NCBI GenBank assembly: GCA_947460255.1
Contig: CANHIS010000020.1
Location: forward strand, 1 to 47,128
DNA length: 47,128 bases
Direction of reading: 5' to 3'
DNA from: Bacteroidota bacterium
Lineage (GTDB): Bacteria > Bacteroidota > Bacteroidia > M30B66
The notes below the pieces were generated by a model, which made no database searches, was not told the origin of the DNA, and saw only the letters and a list, made by a program, of their open reading frames with translations. The translations under genes were made by a program, and so were the position numbers. This document shows positions 1 to 9,954 of the stretch, one piece after another (position 1 is the first letter of the stretch; the number at the start of each line of letters is the position of its first letter).

Positions 1-349
1 AACTAGCCTTTGCTTTCTGAAAGGAAGTGTAATTTGTTACTGAAACGGTAACATCTGTTAATGCTTCTATAATTTCTCGACTTGGCTTTTGCAAGGCATA
101 ACTGTCGAAGGATACAGCTAGGTCTTTTTCAAAATATAACTCTGTTGTTATTTCTTTGCCATTGTCTAAATAATATTTACGTGCAATTCCATCAATGAGT
201 AAAAAACTTCTGTTACATATCTCACTTTGTCTTAAGAGTAACTCTCCCTTATTATACTTTTTCACTGTTGAAATACTATTCAAAACAGTCAAAGTATCAG
301 CATCTAGCGTATCGATATAATTGTATATTTTATCAATGTAAGATATCAT
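1..349 (-). CDS. Crp/Fnr-type regulator, N-terminal part (cut by window edge)
   Basis: The reading frame is open on the minus strand from an ATG at 349 to the window edge, giving about 116 residues. The pattern is that of the cyclic-nucleotide-binding domain of Crp/Fnr regulators common in Bacteroidota: an N-terminal helix, a KYNKGELLLRQ stretch, a beta-roll with FLLIDGIARKYY, and TELYFEKDLAVSF. The C-terminal winged helix lies outside the window. Such one-component regulators usually act on nearby or stress-related genes, but the target cannot be read here. The next gene upstream (495-995) is on the same strand, 145 bp away. Confidence 0.75.
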   Translation of the reverse strand, partial: MISYIDKIYNYIDTLDADTLTVLNSISTVKKYNKGELLLRQSEICNRSFLLIDGIARKYYLDNGKEITTELYFEKDLAVSFDSYALQKPSREIIEALTDVTVSVTNYTSFQKAKAS

Positions 350-494
350 TGTTTCAATTCTTAAGTTCGAGCAAATAATTCACAGTTATTCTCTTTAAAG
401 ACATTAGAATTGATCAAATATAACTTGCAAGACTGAAATGACAAGCAACCAATGTAGAACCCAGGTACAAATAATTCCTGCACGCTATCCATAT

Positions 495-995
495 TTACAA
501 TTTCGAAAGGAACAACTTGCAAGCATTGAATTCACCAATAAAATCCTTGTCATCTATTGAATAACTCTTGCAAAGTATTGGTCCACCTGAATAATCGAAA
601 GCATATTGATAAACTATGGCATTGTTTCTCATATAGAACCTATAAGTTTTAGATGGGGGACCTTCTGAGTGGACATCGGGATCTGAAATGATGTATTCAA
701 TCAAAACCAATTCATCATTAAACAAATGAAATACCGTGCTTTCACAATCACCATAGAGCGAATAATAAGCAATATCTATAGTTTCTCCATTCTTATATCT
801 TCCAACAACCGATCTAAATTTTACGGTATCGTCTTTCTGTTTTTGAATTAAATCTTTATCATAAAATCTGACTTCTCTTCTTGAAAGTAATATAGAATCT
901 ACCCTTGAAACATAGGCGCTATCAAAGGAAATCTGAGAGATTCCATCAGCTGAAAAAAATAACAAGGATATAATAATGGAAAAGAAATATTTCAT
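495..995 (-). CDS. secreted protein of unknown function
   Basis: This 166-residue protein has a clear N-terminal signal peptide (MKYFFSIIISLLFF, then small residues and Q), so it is exported to the periplasm or outer membrane. I prefer the ATG at 995, where the signal peptide begins, to the longer frame starting at 1025. The mature part is rich in aromatic and charged residues, and no family is recognised. The region from 350 to 494 between its end and the Crp-like gene is plain AT-rich DNA. It lies 130 bp after the desaturase gene on the same strand, so a shared transcript is possible but not shown. Confidence 0.6.
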   Translation of the reverse strand: MKYFFSIIISLLFFSADGISQISFDSAYVSRVDSILLSRREVRFYDKDLIQKQKDDTVKFRSVVGRYKNGETIDIAYYSLYGDCESTVFHLFNDELVLIEYIISDPDVHSEGPPSKTYRFYMRNNAIVYQYAFDYSGGPILCKSYSIDDKDFIGEFNACKLFLSKL

Positions 996-1124
996 GTGCA
1001 TGATCTTCGATTCGAATAAAACCAATGCAGTTACTAAACCAATGTAAAGGACAGTTAAAATATGCAGAATATTCGAAAGAGAAAATACATTGAAAATTAT
1101 TGCACAAAAAATTAAGAAAGGAAT

Positions 1125-2246
1125 TTACGATTCCATTGCCAAGTGATAAACAGGCTCTTTAATGCCCAGTTTCTTCAGTAGGCGAACATGAGATCCGACA
1201 GCGCCAACAAAAGTTTCATTTTCTAAATAATCGATGCCATATTCTTCAGCTGTTGCCTTTACAATGGGCGATATAGCCTTGTAGTGCACATGCGAAATCC
1301 TTGGAAACAAGTGGTGCTCAACTTGAAAATTCAATCCTCCAACATACCAATTTATAAATGGATTGTTTCGTGAAAAATTTACAGTTGTTTGCAATTGATG
1401 TATCGCCCAATCGTTTTCGATTTCGCCTTTGCTATTGGGTTGTGGGTGAGATGTCCCTTCAACTGTATGCGCCAATTGAAAAATCAAACTCAAAATAACA
1501 CCAGAAACAGCGAGCATAGTTATATACCCTAGAAACCAATGAATTCCTGATACATTGAAGAACGCAATTGGAATAACCAACATAAATCCAAAATAACATA
1601 CCTTCAAAACAATCATTTTGAGAAGCGTAATTGAATTTTGTCTCCTGCTCTGGTTATTCACTCCTTTGCGAATGTGAAAATTAAATTGAATGAAATCCTT
1701 GGCAACCATCCAATAAATTGTCAGCAATGAATAGAAGGCAATTGCAAACGTCCATTGATGTTTATGAAACGATTTCACTTTCGAATGCGGTGAAAATTTC
1801 AGAAGCACTTTGTCATTAATATCTTCATCCAATGGCGACACATTGGTGTAGGTATGATGCATGATGTTGTGCTGATTTTTCCAATTAAAGATAGATGCAC
1901 CAAGTAAATTTAAGGAGTATCCAACTAGTTTATTGATCTTCTTGTTGGCAGAATAAGACTCATGAATAGCATCATGCATTACACTCATACCAACACCTGC
2001 AAGACCAAAACCGCCAATTATCCAAATCAAATACTGCGCACCAAGGGAAGTTTCAGGGAAAAATGGCAAATAGAAATAAGGGAACAAATACAATCCAATG
2101 AGTATAAATGTCTTGAAATACAAAGTAGCGTTTCCGTTTTTACTGATGTTATTGTCGGTAAAATACTGATCGACTCTCGATTTTAAAGTTGGGAAAAAAT
2201 CAGTTTTGTTAGGATTAACAAACTTAACTTGACCTTTATGACGCAT
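1125..2246 (-). CDS. membrane fatty-acid desaturase (acyl-lipid/linoleoyl-CoA type)
   Basis: A membrane di-iron desaturase that would insert a double bond into acyl chains. All three histidine boxes are visible: HDAIH, then HNIMHH in the second loop, and QVEHHLFP near the C-terminus, where Q replaces the first His as in front-end (delta-5/delta-6-like) desaturases. Hydrophobic segments flank the boxes. No cytochrome b5 domain is present. The longest frame begins at 2285, but the family usually starts just before the KVKFVNPNKTDFF-like segment, so the ATG at 2246 (373 residues) is preferred. It is a stand-alone gene, and the 500 bp upstream may hold its promoter. Regiospecificity cannot be told from sequence. 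Confidence 0.88.
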   Translation of the reverse strand: MRHKGQVKFVNPNKTDFFPTLKSRVDQYFTDNNISKNGNATLYFKTFILIGLYLFPYFYLPFFPETSLGAQYLIWIIGGFGLAGVGMSVMHDAIHESYSANKKINKLVGYSLNLLGASIFNWKNQHNIMHHTYTNVSPLDEDINDKVLLKFSPHSKVKSFHKHQWTFAIAFYSLLTIYWMVAKDFIQFNFHIRKGVNNQSRRQNSITLLKMIVLKVCYFGFMLVIPIAFFNVSGIHWFLGYITMLAVSGVILSLIFQLAHTVEGTSHPQPNSKGEIENDWAIHQLQTTVNFSRNNPFINWYVGGLNFQVEHHLFPRISHVHYKAISPIVKATAEEYGIDYLENETFVGAVGSHVRLLKKLGIKEPVYHLAMES

Positions 2247-2753
2247 GCACTGGATTTTGATCTGTAATAATACGCCATTTTTCAAAGCAACTAATAATAT
2301 TGCAAAACATTATTCGCAATATGTAAGAATAATGTCACTTATATCATTACGAAATGAGATGAATCATTGAAACATCACTAGCGATTCCATCAAGCCAATT
2401 CTTACATTAACTTTAGCATTTACTGGACATTAGACTCTTTTTAACTCGAAAAAAACACAATTACAATTCAAATAAAACACTTTGAATTGCGCCAAAAAAT
2501 CAAATACTTAATCAAACAAAATTTGATTCAGCGGTTTAAATAGCTAATAATTTATAGAATACACTTTAACATTAAACAGCCTTCATCATTCAAAGAAGAA
2601 AAGTAATTGAATAAGACGAAACAAAGTCCTATTCTTATCGATGCATAAAATAATCGAAGAACAAACAATTATTTAATCAACAACAATGAATTAGAAGAAA
2701 AAGTGTGTTTGTCTTTCACTAACACGCATCATCCTTCAATGCATGCAATGCGG
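2247..2753. other. AT-rich intergenic region
   Basis: About 500 bp without a supported gene between the desaturase start and the end of the decayed 2754-4061 gene. It probably holds the desaturase promoter. No hairpin repeat or RNA gene was recognised. Confidence 0.5.
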
Positions 2754-4061
2754 TTAAAAAGTACGAACTGCTCGAACTCTGTAATAGCCATTCTTGCCTC
2801 CATTTCCATTGTAGCCAGTTCCAAAGTCCCTCACCCAAGCAAAACTCGCATTGTTGTTATACTCAGTTGAACTCCAATAATACTCAAACCCACCACCGAA
2901 ATTGGTATTGGCAAATCCGCCGATGGCTACGCGGTTTTGGTATAGAATGGTTAATTCATCACGACTATGCAAGTACCAATCATTGTAACAACCGTAAACT
3001 AAATTCAGGCAAGCACTTGCTGCTTCAGCTAAACCACAACCATTGATGATATCCAATGAATTTTGAGCTCCTGTTCCATAAGAAGTTAAATCTGCACCAC
3101 TGATCAACGTTCCTCCGCAGCCCCAGCGCAAGGTGCCGCTAATGTCAGTAGGCGTCGTCATTAATCCGTGTGGAACATTTGGATCGTATCCTTGATCTCC
3201 TGTTTGTAAAATATAAGCTAAAATCCAACCTTGATTAGGTTGGCCGATGGCAGGCAATGTGGAAATTGTCAACACCAATACTTCAGTCAATCAATTGGTT
3301 GTAGTTCCAGTGTAGGTGCCTGAAGTGGTGTACGTTTGACCGATATTTGCCCAGGTGTAAGAGCCTGTAGCATCCACCGTTGTGGTATTGGTTGAACTAG
3401 GTGTAATGGTGAGATTTAAAGTGGGTGTAATCCCTCCAACTGAATTGCCCGTGTAAGTTCCAGAAGTAGTATTGTTCGCCCAAACATAGCTGTCGCATGC
3501 TGTTACACTGATGGTTCCCGAAGGACAAGGCCCCCAAGTTGGAACGCCATTGCAAAATGTTAAGGTTTGATTGTTCTCCCCCGCTGCAACTGCGACCCAT
3601 GCACTTCCATTCCAATAAAGCATTTCTCCGGTTGTTAAACCTGCTGGTAGGTTGGAGTTGGTGCTGAACAATGCATAAGGAACACTCATGAGTTCAGTGG
3701 TTCCGATGATGGTATAATTTGAACCTCCTTGTGGATCTGTTTCAGTTTTGATGAAAAACGGCCCGTTCGACCAATTGATGCTTGCAATGCTTCCGCTGAT
3801 GTTTGAACCAGTTCCAATTTGAAGGGAAATCAAACCGTTGGCATTTGTGGTTGGTGTATGCAATTCAGAAAACACGGTGCTGCCTGATGCATTTCCTTGC
3901 AAAATGCTCACTCTCACGCCCACTTGTTGATTGCTCAATAATTGATCGGCAGAATTGCGAATCACTGCTTGATAAGATAACTTCTGCGGAACTTGGGAAA
4001 AAAGGGTGATATTGATAGAAAACAAAAGCACTGCAAGGGTAAATCTTAATGAATATCTCAT
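2754..4061 (-). pseudogene. secreted DUF1566 (Lcl C-terminal domain) protein with in-frame stop
   Basis: Two frames, 3291-4061 and 2754-3290, are in the same phase and separated only by a TGA codon at 3293-3291; the second has just a TTG after the stop. Joined, they make one protein of about 434 residues. It has a signal peptide, a Bacteroidota N-terminal domain of the SYQAVIRN type, a Thr-rich linker (TTSGTYTG) and a C-terminal DUF1566-like domain ending in YYWSSTE and YRVRAVRTF. The stop falls inside the linker, where related proteins read N-C-V-T-E-V, so TGT to TGA is the simplest change (family comparison from memory). The neighbouring 4065-4537 gene is also broken, which favours decay over recoding. 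Confidence 0.72.
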
Positions 4062-4064
4062 GGC

Positions 4065-4537
4065 CTATTTTATCGTTTTGATGATGCGAAATGACTTGAT
4101 GATTTGGTTTGAATCCTGAACATTCAGGAAATAAATACCACTGGAATTCCTACTTAATTGAATAGGATTCTCGAAGTTATTCAGTGCAGATGTTTGGATC
4201 AAACGACCAGCTTCATCGAAAAGAGAGAAGATTAACAAACCGATGAATTCAGGCTCTACTTTCAGGACCGCCAATTCATTGGTAGGATTGGGAAACAATT
4301 GAAGCGTCACTTCCTTTAATTAAATTCCAGTGATGATTTCAGCAGTGTAGGACTGTTGAACTCCTTGATTGATAGATCTATTCTCACCTTCAGCACTGCT
4401 GTAGAAAACTTGACCGATGGTATATGAAATGCTTCCAGTAGCATTGGAGACGCTTCCTCCATTGACAACGGTATTTTCCTGCCCAAAAACAGGATTTAAA
4501 ATTCCGTTAAAAAGTACAAAAAAAGAATGTATTTCAT
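4065..4537 (-). pseudogene. small T9SS-secreted protein, broken by frameshift and stop
   Basis: The intact form would be a short secreted protein with a beta-rich body (GSISYTIGQVFYSS, then QGVQQ) and a T9SS sorting domain starting LFPNPTNELAVLKVE. An in-frame TAA at 4322-4320 separates body (ending ITGI) from sorting domain. At the 5' end, an ATG at 4537 opens a good signal peptide (MKYILFLYFL), but the frame shifts at the seven-T run (plus-strand A run at 4518-4524) before joining the body frame. Two lesions in about 470 bp make a functional product unlikely. It lies 3 bp upstream of the broken 2754-4061 gene, so the two probably formed one operon. Confidence 0.68.
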
Positions 4538-4837
4538 TGAGCAAATTCAACAATTGATGGATACATTAGTAAGAAAATGTAATTTTAATAAGCGTAATAA
4601 AGCAATAAGAACAAACTTAGAATTTCACTAAATATCTTAAAACAGGTGATCTAAAGAAAATATTTAAAATCAATAATATAAAATATATCTTCAACTATAA
4701 ATCAAATAATTTCTGATCAAAATAATTTACATCTTAATTTAAGCTGCAGCTATTAAATGAGCAAAAGATGCACTGTAAATAAATTTGAGCGCAAACAATT
4801 CATAACTTAATAAAAGCCGCAAGATAGAGCTACATAT

Positions 4838-5419
4838 CTATACTTGAATATGACCCCAGTTTTCACCTGTTTTGATACGGTGCAATGTCATTTCACTCAC
4901 ACCGAAATTTTTGGCGATTATTTTTAAACGAGTTTTGCGATTGGGATCTAGCAACTGCTTCTTTAACCTCATGACTTCAGTAACGGTTAACTTATTACCG
5001 TCTGATTTAATTTTGTGTTCTATGAGTTTTTTCTTTGCAGCAATTACATACGGACTTGCCTTAGCATGTGCTAACATCTCTGCTCTAGTGGCCCATTGAA
5101 GATTGTCTTCATGGTCGTTGGCACGATTTCGATCGAGATGTAGAACATATACTTGATCCTCTGATTCCATAGGGAGAAAATACTCAGCCACCAATTTATA
5201 AAAGAAATAGTGCTTATACTTTACTTTGTTCTCTTCGCCACGTATTTTATAACGAAAAATTCTATAGCCATTTATTTTAGTACCTTTTACAAAACGCCCA
5301 TCTCTTGGTTCTTCTTTGAAACTTACGAGTCTTCCATAATTAGATATGGCATAACGTTTTTTAAGTTTACCTTCAATGGAAATTTCCTCAAAGGTTTCTG
5401 ATACGAAAAAGTGAAGCAT
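4838..5419 (-). CDS. NUMOD4/HNH-type homing-endonuclease-like protein
   Basis: This 193-residue protein has an N-terminal NUMOD4-like motif (YAISNYGRLVSF), a central HNH-like segment (YVLHLDRNRANDHEDNLQW), and a C-terminal helix-turn-helix resembling Hin-type resolvase DNA-binding regions (IIAKNFGVSEMTLHRI). This combination is typical of free-standing HNH endonuclease relatives from phages and mobile introns. Catalytic competence is uncertain because only part of the HNH pattern is obvious. It stands alone between two gene-free stretches, which fits a mobile gene. The ATG at 5419 is the only good start. Confidence 0.75.
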   Translation of the reverse strand: MLHFFVSETFEEISIEGKLKKRYAISNYGRLVSFKEEPRDGRFVKGTKINGYRIFRYKIRGEENKVKYKHYFFYKLVAEYFLPMESEDQVYVLHLDRNRANDHEDNLQWATRAEMLAHAKASPYVIAAKKKLIEHKIKSDGNKLTVTEVMRLKKQLLDPNRKTRLKIIAKNFGVSEMTLHRIKTGENWGHIQV

Positions 5420-5869
5420 GCAATAATTTCTTTCTTATTGGCGGTAAATATAATTAAATTTTCAAGGTAAAATCCCAACATTTAAACAAAGGAAACAAGC
5501 ATACTAAAGGCGAATACTAATATTATTTCGCAATTGTAAAACATTTAAAGAAAACCGAATAAATCCATTTAATCTATTCATTTAGTATTTTACTACAATC
5601 CGATTAAAATCCCATACTAATCCTATAAGGCCCTTGAACAAACTAGTTTTCAAAATATCATGTCAAAGCAATCAAATTTAATAAACCTACAAAGATTTCG
5701 AAATTCTTAAGATACTTATCGAATGGATAATTATCAGGAAACAATTGATACCATTAAATTATGTTTAAACCATAAATAAAACTAACAATCAAAGAAATCT
5801 ATTCATTGAAATTGGTATGATCCTATTAAAAAGATTAAGTGTTTCAATTTACTTCAGGTGGTATTAAGT
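5420..5869. other. gene-free AT-rich stretch
   Basis: About 450 bp between the HNH-type gene and the VIT gene. It is low in GC, with no open frame, hairpin or repeat recognised. It must hold the promoter of the minus-strand HNH-type gene. Confidence 0.5.
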
Positions 5870-6571
5870 TTAAACATTAACACCAAACAGATAACCTACA
5901 AATGCAGATATTCCCATAGCCAAAGAGCCCCAAATGGTTACTCGAAGAATTGCTTTCAGGATGTTTGAACCACCAGTTTTAGCGGATGTAGCTCCCAATA
6001 TCACAAGAAAAATAATGGTAAATCCATATAACCAGTATTCCATTCCTTTGATTGGCGCAAAAAGAATGATCAACAATGGTAGCAAGCCTCCCACACTAAA
6101 TGACGCACCTGAAGCAATTGAAGCTTGAATTGGATTGGCCTGACTGATTTCGTTGATACCTAATTCATCTCTAATATGAGTACCTAAAGCATCTTTTTCT
6201 GTTAGTTCAATGGCAACTTGCATTGCTGTTTCTTTCTTCAATCCTCGCTTTTCATAAATTTGAGCTAGAATATTCAACTCTTCAATTGGCATTTCCTTAA
6301 GCTCTTTTCTTTCTCTTTCAATATCTGCCTTTTCAGTATCGGTTTGTGAACTTACCGAAACATATTCGCCAGCAGCCATAGACAATGCACCGGCAACAAG
6401 ACCAGCAACTGTAGCCAAAATAATCGGTTCTCTGGATGTGCTTGCTGCAGCAATTCCAATTGCAAGACTGGATATAGAAATTATTCCATCATTTGCACCC
6501 AAAACAGCCGCTCTCAACCAATTGCTTCTGTGTATATAGTGGCTGTCTAAATAGTTATCAATTGTTAACAT
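5870..6571 (-). CDS. VIT1/CCC1-family metal transporter
   Basis: This 233-residue inner-membrane protein belongs to the VIT1/CCC1 (vacuolar iron transporter-like) family, which moves Fe(II) or Mn(II) across membranes. Signatures are HRSNWLRAAVLGANDGIIS at the start of TM1, the AGALSMAAGEYVSVSSQ segment of TM2, a charged cytoplasmic helical region (about residues 75-135) that binds metal in the family, and three further hydrophobic helices. Length and five-TM layout match the family. The gene is monocistronic. Whether it exports or sequesters metal cannot be decided from sequence. Confidence 0.87.
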   Translation of the reverse strand: MLTIDNYLDSHYIHRSNWLRAAVLGANDGIISISSLAIGIAAASTSREPIILATVAGLVAGALSMAAGEYVSVSSQTDTEKADIERERKELKEMPIEELNILAQIYEKRGLKKETAMQVAIELTEKDALGTHIRDELGINEISQANPIQASIASGASFSVGGLLPLLIILFAPIKGMEYWLYGFTIIFLVILGATSAKTGGSNILKAILRVTIWGSLAMGISAFVGYLFGVNV

Positions 6572-7201
6572 AATTTCTCCGGTTATGTAAAAATATATGA
6601 AACCACAGAGAAATCTAATGTTATCCGTAGTATTGTTTACCTAAGCAAGGTACATATTTAAAACAAGCACACAATACTAAAATCGATATTGACCACCAAG
6701 CAACCTTGGTTTTTAGATTGGAATTTCAGTTAATTATCTTAGCAAGTGAAATTTCAAAACACTTGCGACAGCTTAAGTAGGATGGAATAAAAATTATCTA
6801 TTTAAATGAAGACTTAATTTGCAATTAATTATTAATGGCGAATCGAGCAATCAATGCTATCGTTTTCATGCATTTTAATACTGTTTAGAGTTGATACATT
6901 TGAACGGAAAAAGAGTTAAGCTTTAATTCACTAAAGAATAAAACAAAGTATAAAACATTACGACAAAGCCAAAATTAGAATTCTAAAGATGGCTCCTTTC
7001 TAGAATCAAACTTTTTAAAATGGTTATATTGAAAACTGTGGCAAATCTTTATCAATCTAGAAAAATGCAATGGCTCAAAGCGTTGGGCTTCTATTTAAGT
7101 CTGGAGACTTAAGCTATTTGCCGCCATAAGATATCAACGAAAAAGTTGAAACGGTAGAAGAATGAGCACCACTAAGACAAAAGCTTTAAGTCTTTTATTA
7201 A
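6572..7201. other. gene-free stretch with one AAGTC-GACTT hairpin
   Basis: About 630 bp without a supported gene. It is AT-rich, and its only clear structure is the hairpin at 7095-7112. The part nearest 6572 should contain the VIT gene promoter. Confidence 0.5.
7095..7112. terminator. TTAAGTC-TGGA-GACTTAA hairpin
   Basis: A perfect 7-bp stem (TTAAGTC with GACTTAA) and a TGGA loop, about 90 bp past the stop of the minus-strand barrel gene at 7202. The same AAGTC-TGGA-GACTT core recurs after the T9SS gene at 17611 and at 17696, so it is a dispersed hairpin that may end transcription. Confidence 0.45.
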
Positions 7202-7819
7202 CTATTTAAAATTCAAGACAAGCGATATATTCTGATATTTTAATGTTTGAAAAGTTGGATTCTCATTTACGTTTAAAAGCCCCAAGGAATATCGAATCTC
7301 GGGTGCAAAAACAAAATCTTTAAATCTGTTTTCTAGCCCTATTCCAAAGTCAATGGCTAAATCTGATCTATTACTAAACTCTGAACTTGTTACAGGTCTA
7401 TTTCCTATTGGGAGTCTTAAATTCGGGCCCAAAAGTAAATAAGGAACTGTTTTGCTTTCTCCAATCTTGTAAACAAAATGGGTCATGATGTCTAAAGAAA
7501 TCGGGAATACCTTATAAGTTGTTATCGAATTGTCTGTATTTCTTCTGTCCACTCCACTTTTGTTAAATGCTAGCTCAGCTTTCGGTGAGAACAAAAATTT
7601 CTTCGAAATCGAATAGTCCATGAAGACTCCCAATTTAGCGCCTACTCCATTATATATTTCTGTATTCTGAGGTAAAGACTCTAATGACTGTAAAAATGAA
7701 TAATTTGCTCCAACATTGAAGCCAAATCGAAATTTACTATCAAGGTTAGCGCTCTCATTCTGAGAAAAACCAACGAATGTGCAGAAGATAAATGCAATTG
7801 TTGAAATGAACGTTTTCAT
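7202..7819 (-). CDS. outer-membrane beta-barrel (PorT/OmpW-like) protein
   Basis: This roughly 205-residue protein starts at the ATG at 7819, which opens a signal peptide (MKTFISTIAFIFCTFVGFSQ); the longer frame to 7864 lacks support. The rest alternates hydrophobic and polar residues in strands (FGFNVGANYSFL, LGVFMDYSIS, FLFSPKAELAFN), ending in a strand with terminal F-K. This is the look of the outer-membrane beta-barrel domain family common in Bacteroidota. The ligand is unknown. It is monocistronic, with gene-free DNA on both sides. Confidence 0.75.
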   Translation of the reverse strand: MKTFISTIAFIFCTFVGFSQNESANLDSKFRFGFNVGANYSFLQSLESLPQNTEIYNGVGAKLGVFMDYSISKKFLFSPKAELAFNKSGVDRRNTDNSITTYKVFPISLDIMTHFVYKIGESKTVPYLLLGPNLRLPIGNRPVTSSEFSNRSDLAIDFGIGLENRFKDFVFAPEIRYSLGLLNVNENPTFQTLKYQNISLVLNFK

Positions 7820-8298
7820 GTATTGGGTTTTAGGTTTAAAAAGTATAATTAATTGGTCAACCATTGCGATTATGAAAAAACACTCACTTGAAACGGAAGT
7901 ACTTTAATAAAATTGTGAACATGTTTGATTTACTAAATCGCTGATTTTAAATGAACAAGGCAATAATTTCTCTTATTCAAACAAATAATCGGATACCTTC
8001 TAACTTATGCTTTATCTCAAACCAATATTTTGGATAATTTATTTTTCAATAAAGTGTGATAAAAATCAATCTTAAATCTCTTCCAACCAATAAGATTTAT
8101 TGGCTTAAGTGTACACGAGAATAGAAATACTTAATCAAGATGTGAAATTCCCTCTTAAAAGGCACATTAATTCCAAGGTCCATTCCGTGAAACATTCATG
8201 TTTGAATATCCTTGGAGTTGAAAAAATCCTTCTGAATATCAAAACCTAATATTTCCCTTTTTGTCTTCTAGGAGACTTTGAATTGGGTTTGGTTTTGG
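7820..8298. other. gene-free stretch
   Basis: About 480 bp, AT-rich, between the barrel gene and the DUF4190 lipoprotein pair. No open frame, repeat or RNA structure was recognised. Confidence 0.45.
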
Positions 8299-8733
8299 CT
8301 AACCTGTTTGTTTTAGTCCTTGGTTGTAAACGCGAATGGCCTTATTGACTTTTATTCTTTTGACGATTATCAGTGGAATTGTGGCGGAAAGTAAAACCGT
8401 ACCAACAGGCATCAAATTGGTCGGAAACCCCGTATTGAAAAAGTATTGGTGTAAGGAATAGACGAATACACTCGTACCCAAGATGCCTGTATTTAAAGCA
8501 AATATTCTAGCATTGTAGGCTTCGTCGGCAATGGTTTGACTAGCTTCAGTGCTGGAAAGCAGTGCATTAAATTCTTTTCGTTTGATGGATTTACCACCTT
8601 GGTAATAATGGTTTTTGAAAAAACCGCGCTCAATGCTTAAGGTATCGCTAGCATTCTGCGCCATGGCTGATGTAATGGTTACTAAGGCCAATAGACCAAC
8701 AAGGAAATTTATTTTACTAACAAACATAAGCAT
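8299..8733 (-). CDS. small membrane protein of unknown function
   Basis: This 144-residue protein has an N-terminal signal or anchor ending in AMAQ and two hydrophobic segments near the middle and C-terminus, followed by a short basic tail (VKRIKVNKAIRVYNQGLKQ). No family is recognised. Its start overlaps the stop of the upstream lipoprotein gene (TAATG arrangement at 8731-8735), which indicates translational coupling; an ATG two codons later (8727) is the alternative start. The coupling suggests the two products act together in the envelope. Confidence 0.6.
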   Translation of the reverse strand: MLMFVSKINFLVGLLALVTITSAMAQNASDTLSIERGFFKNHYYQGGKSIKRKEFNALLSSTEASQTIADEAYNARIFALNTGILGTSVFVYSLHQYFFNTGFPTNLMPVGTVLLSATIPLIIVKRIKVNKAIRVYNQGLKQTG

Positions 8734-9548
8734 TACAATATAAGTAAGATGGCGATATATGCCCCTAAAGCGCTCAACGCTCCTAGAGATATGGAGGCAA
8801 TGGCCCAGCCTTTCCCCCTGTGCTTTTCTGGATTTCTCTTTATTTTATCTAAGCTCAAACTACCGAGTGCCATAGCTACAAGTCCGAGGGGAATTCCGAA
8901 AGCGAAGGCGCCCACTAAGGCTAATACACTTCCTATAACGCCCATGGGCTCTACGCTACGGTCTTTATCGTAAGACTTTGGAGCGGGTTTGGGACTAATG
9001 ATTTTATTGGTCCCGTCAGCATACTGAACTAAGAAAATGAGCGATTTCGGGAGCACATAATCAGGACCACTGGGGTTTTCGCAACGCTTGTAGCGAATTT
9101 CGGTGCTACTGATTTCCAGGATCATTGCACTAATTTCATTCCCATTATTCATAATCAGTTTTTGGCAAGGCTTAGTGGAGTCAGCTAAAGCCAGGGTCTG
9201 CACTGAACGAATAGTAAAAGGCGAGGAAGCTCTCTCCGTTACAAAGGGCTGAACAGTATTTTCCAGCGAAACGCTCAATGTGTTTTCCAAAAAACTATCG
9301 GGCTTTTCAATGTTCTTTTGTTGAGTGTTTGCTAAACGAGAATCTGTATCCCTTATTCTAACTGGAATTAACGATTGTGCAATTTGGTGATTTCGCTCAA
9401 CGTAAAAGCCGGAATTATATCGCCGATTTTGAATATTGCATGATGGCAAAAGAAAAGCAATGAAAATCACGATTAAATTAATGCCTAAATCTAACTTCCT
9501 GAATAGTTTTCTGGTGTTCACAAGAGTTATTTTACTGCAAATATACAT
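8733..9548 (-). CDS. DUF4190-type lipoprotein
   Basis: This 271-residue protein has an N-terminal hydrophobic segment ending in a lipobox-like LLPSC, so a lipoprotein is likely. Residues after the Cys (NIQNRRYNSGFYVERN) match a motif often seen in flavobacterial lipoproteins. A middle beta-rich segment (MNNGNEISAMILEISSTEIRYK region) resembles small SH3-like domains. Two C-terminal hydrophobic helices around a short basic linker (KIKRNPEKHRGKGWAIASI) fit DUF4190. The start is uncertain, as the true initiator may lie inside the first 15 codons. It forms an operon with the overlapping downstream gene. Function unknown. Confidence 0.62.
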   Translation of the reverse strand: MYICSKITLVNTRKLFRKLDLGINLIVIFIAFLLPSCNIQNRRYNSGFYVERNHQIAQSLIPVRIRDTDSRLANTQQKNIEKPDSFLENTLSVSLENTVQPFVTERASSPFTIRSVQTLALADSTKPCQKLIMNNGNEISAMILEISSTEIRYKRCENPSGPDYVLPKSLIFLVQYADGTNKIISPKPAPKSYDKDRSVEPMGVIGSVLALVGAFAFGIPLGLVAMALGSLSLDKIKRNPEKHRGKGWAIASISLGALSALGAYIAILLIL

Positions 9549-9700
9549 TTAACTACATCGAGTGGCTAAATTATTTTTCAATTAAAACTTAATGAACTAG
9601 GTTAACTTAAAAAAAAAACATGTTTCCAAACAAATGAACCAAAATGATTTGGTTTTTATACATGTCTGAGTTCTGAATACGAAATACAGCAAAAAAATAT

Positions 9701-9833
9701 TGTTAACGCTCCGAAAACTTTAGCTTCGAGGGTTTCAGGATTCGAATGTATCAAACAACAGAACACTGACTTCCAAACAACTTGATGACTTCAGAAACAC
9801 AAATGCCAGCGTTACGCAAAGCAGTTGTTAGCA
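9701..9833 (-). repeat. attC-like palindromic repeat, solo copy
   Basis: Reading on the minus strand it begins with the core GTGCTAAC, then an arm CTTTGCGTAACGC. The shared centre (CATCAAGTTG, then TTTGATACATT) and a tail CCTGAAACCC follow, and it closes with GCGTTAACA (a GTTRRRY-like core). The two ends are imperfectly complementary. It lies 120 bp past the stop of 9955-11238 in the same orientation, like the array copies at 24.7-38.1 kb. Confidence 0.7.
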
Positions 9834-9954
9834 CCTGCAACTTTTCGAAATTCTTCATGAGCGAATTCAACAACTGTTTGATGTTCAATCTTTTTTCGTT
9901 TCCAATTTCAGATAAAATTCGACAAGTTTATATTTACTTGGATGCCACAGAACA

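Noticed and set aside
3291-3293. TGA read as selenocysteine
   Set aside because: The linker site is not a redox site, and the neighbouring gene is broken by TAA, so plain nonsense mutations are simpler. No selenocysteine-insertion hairpin was recognised.
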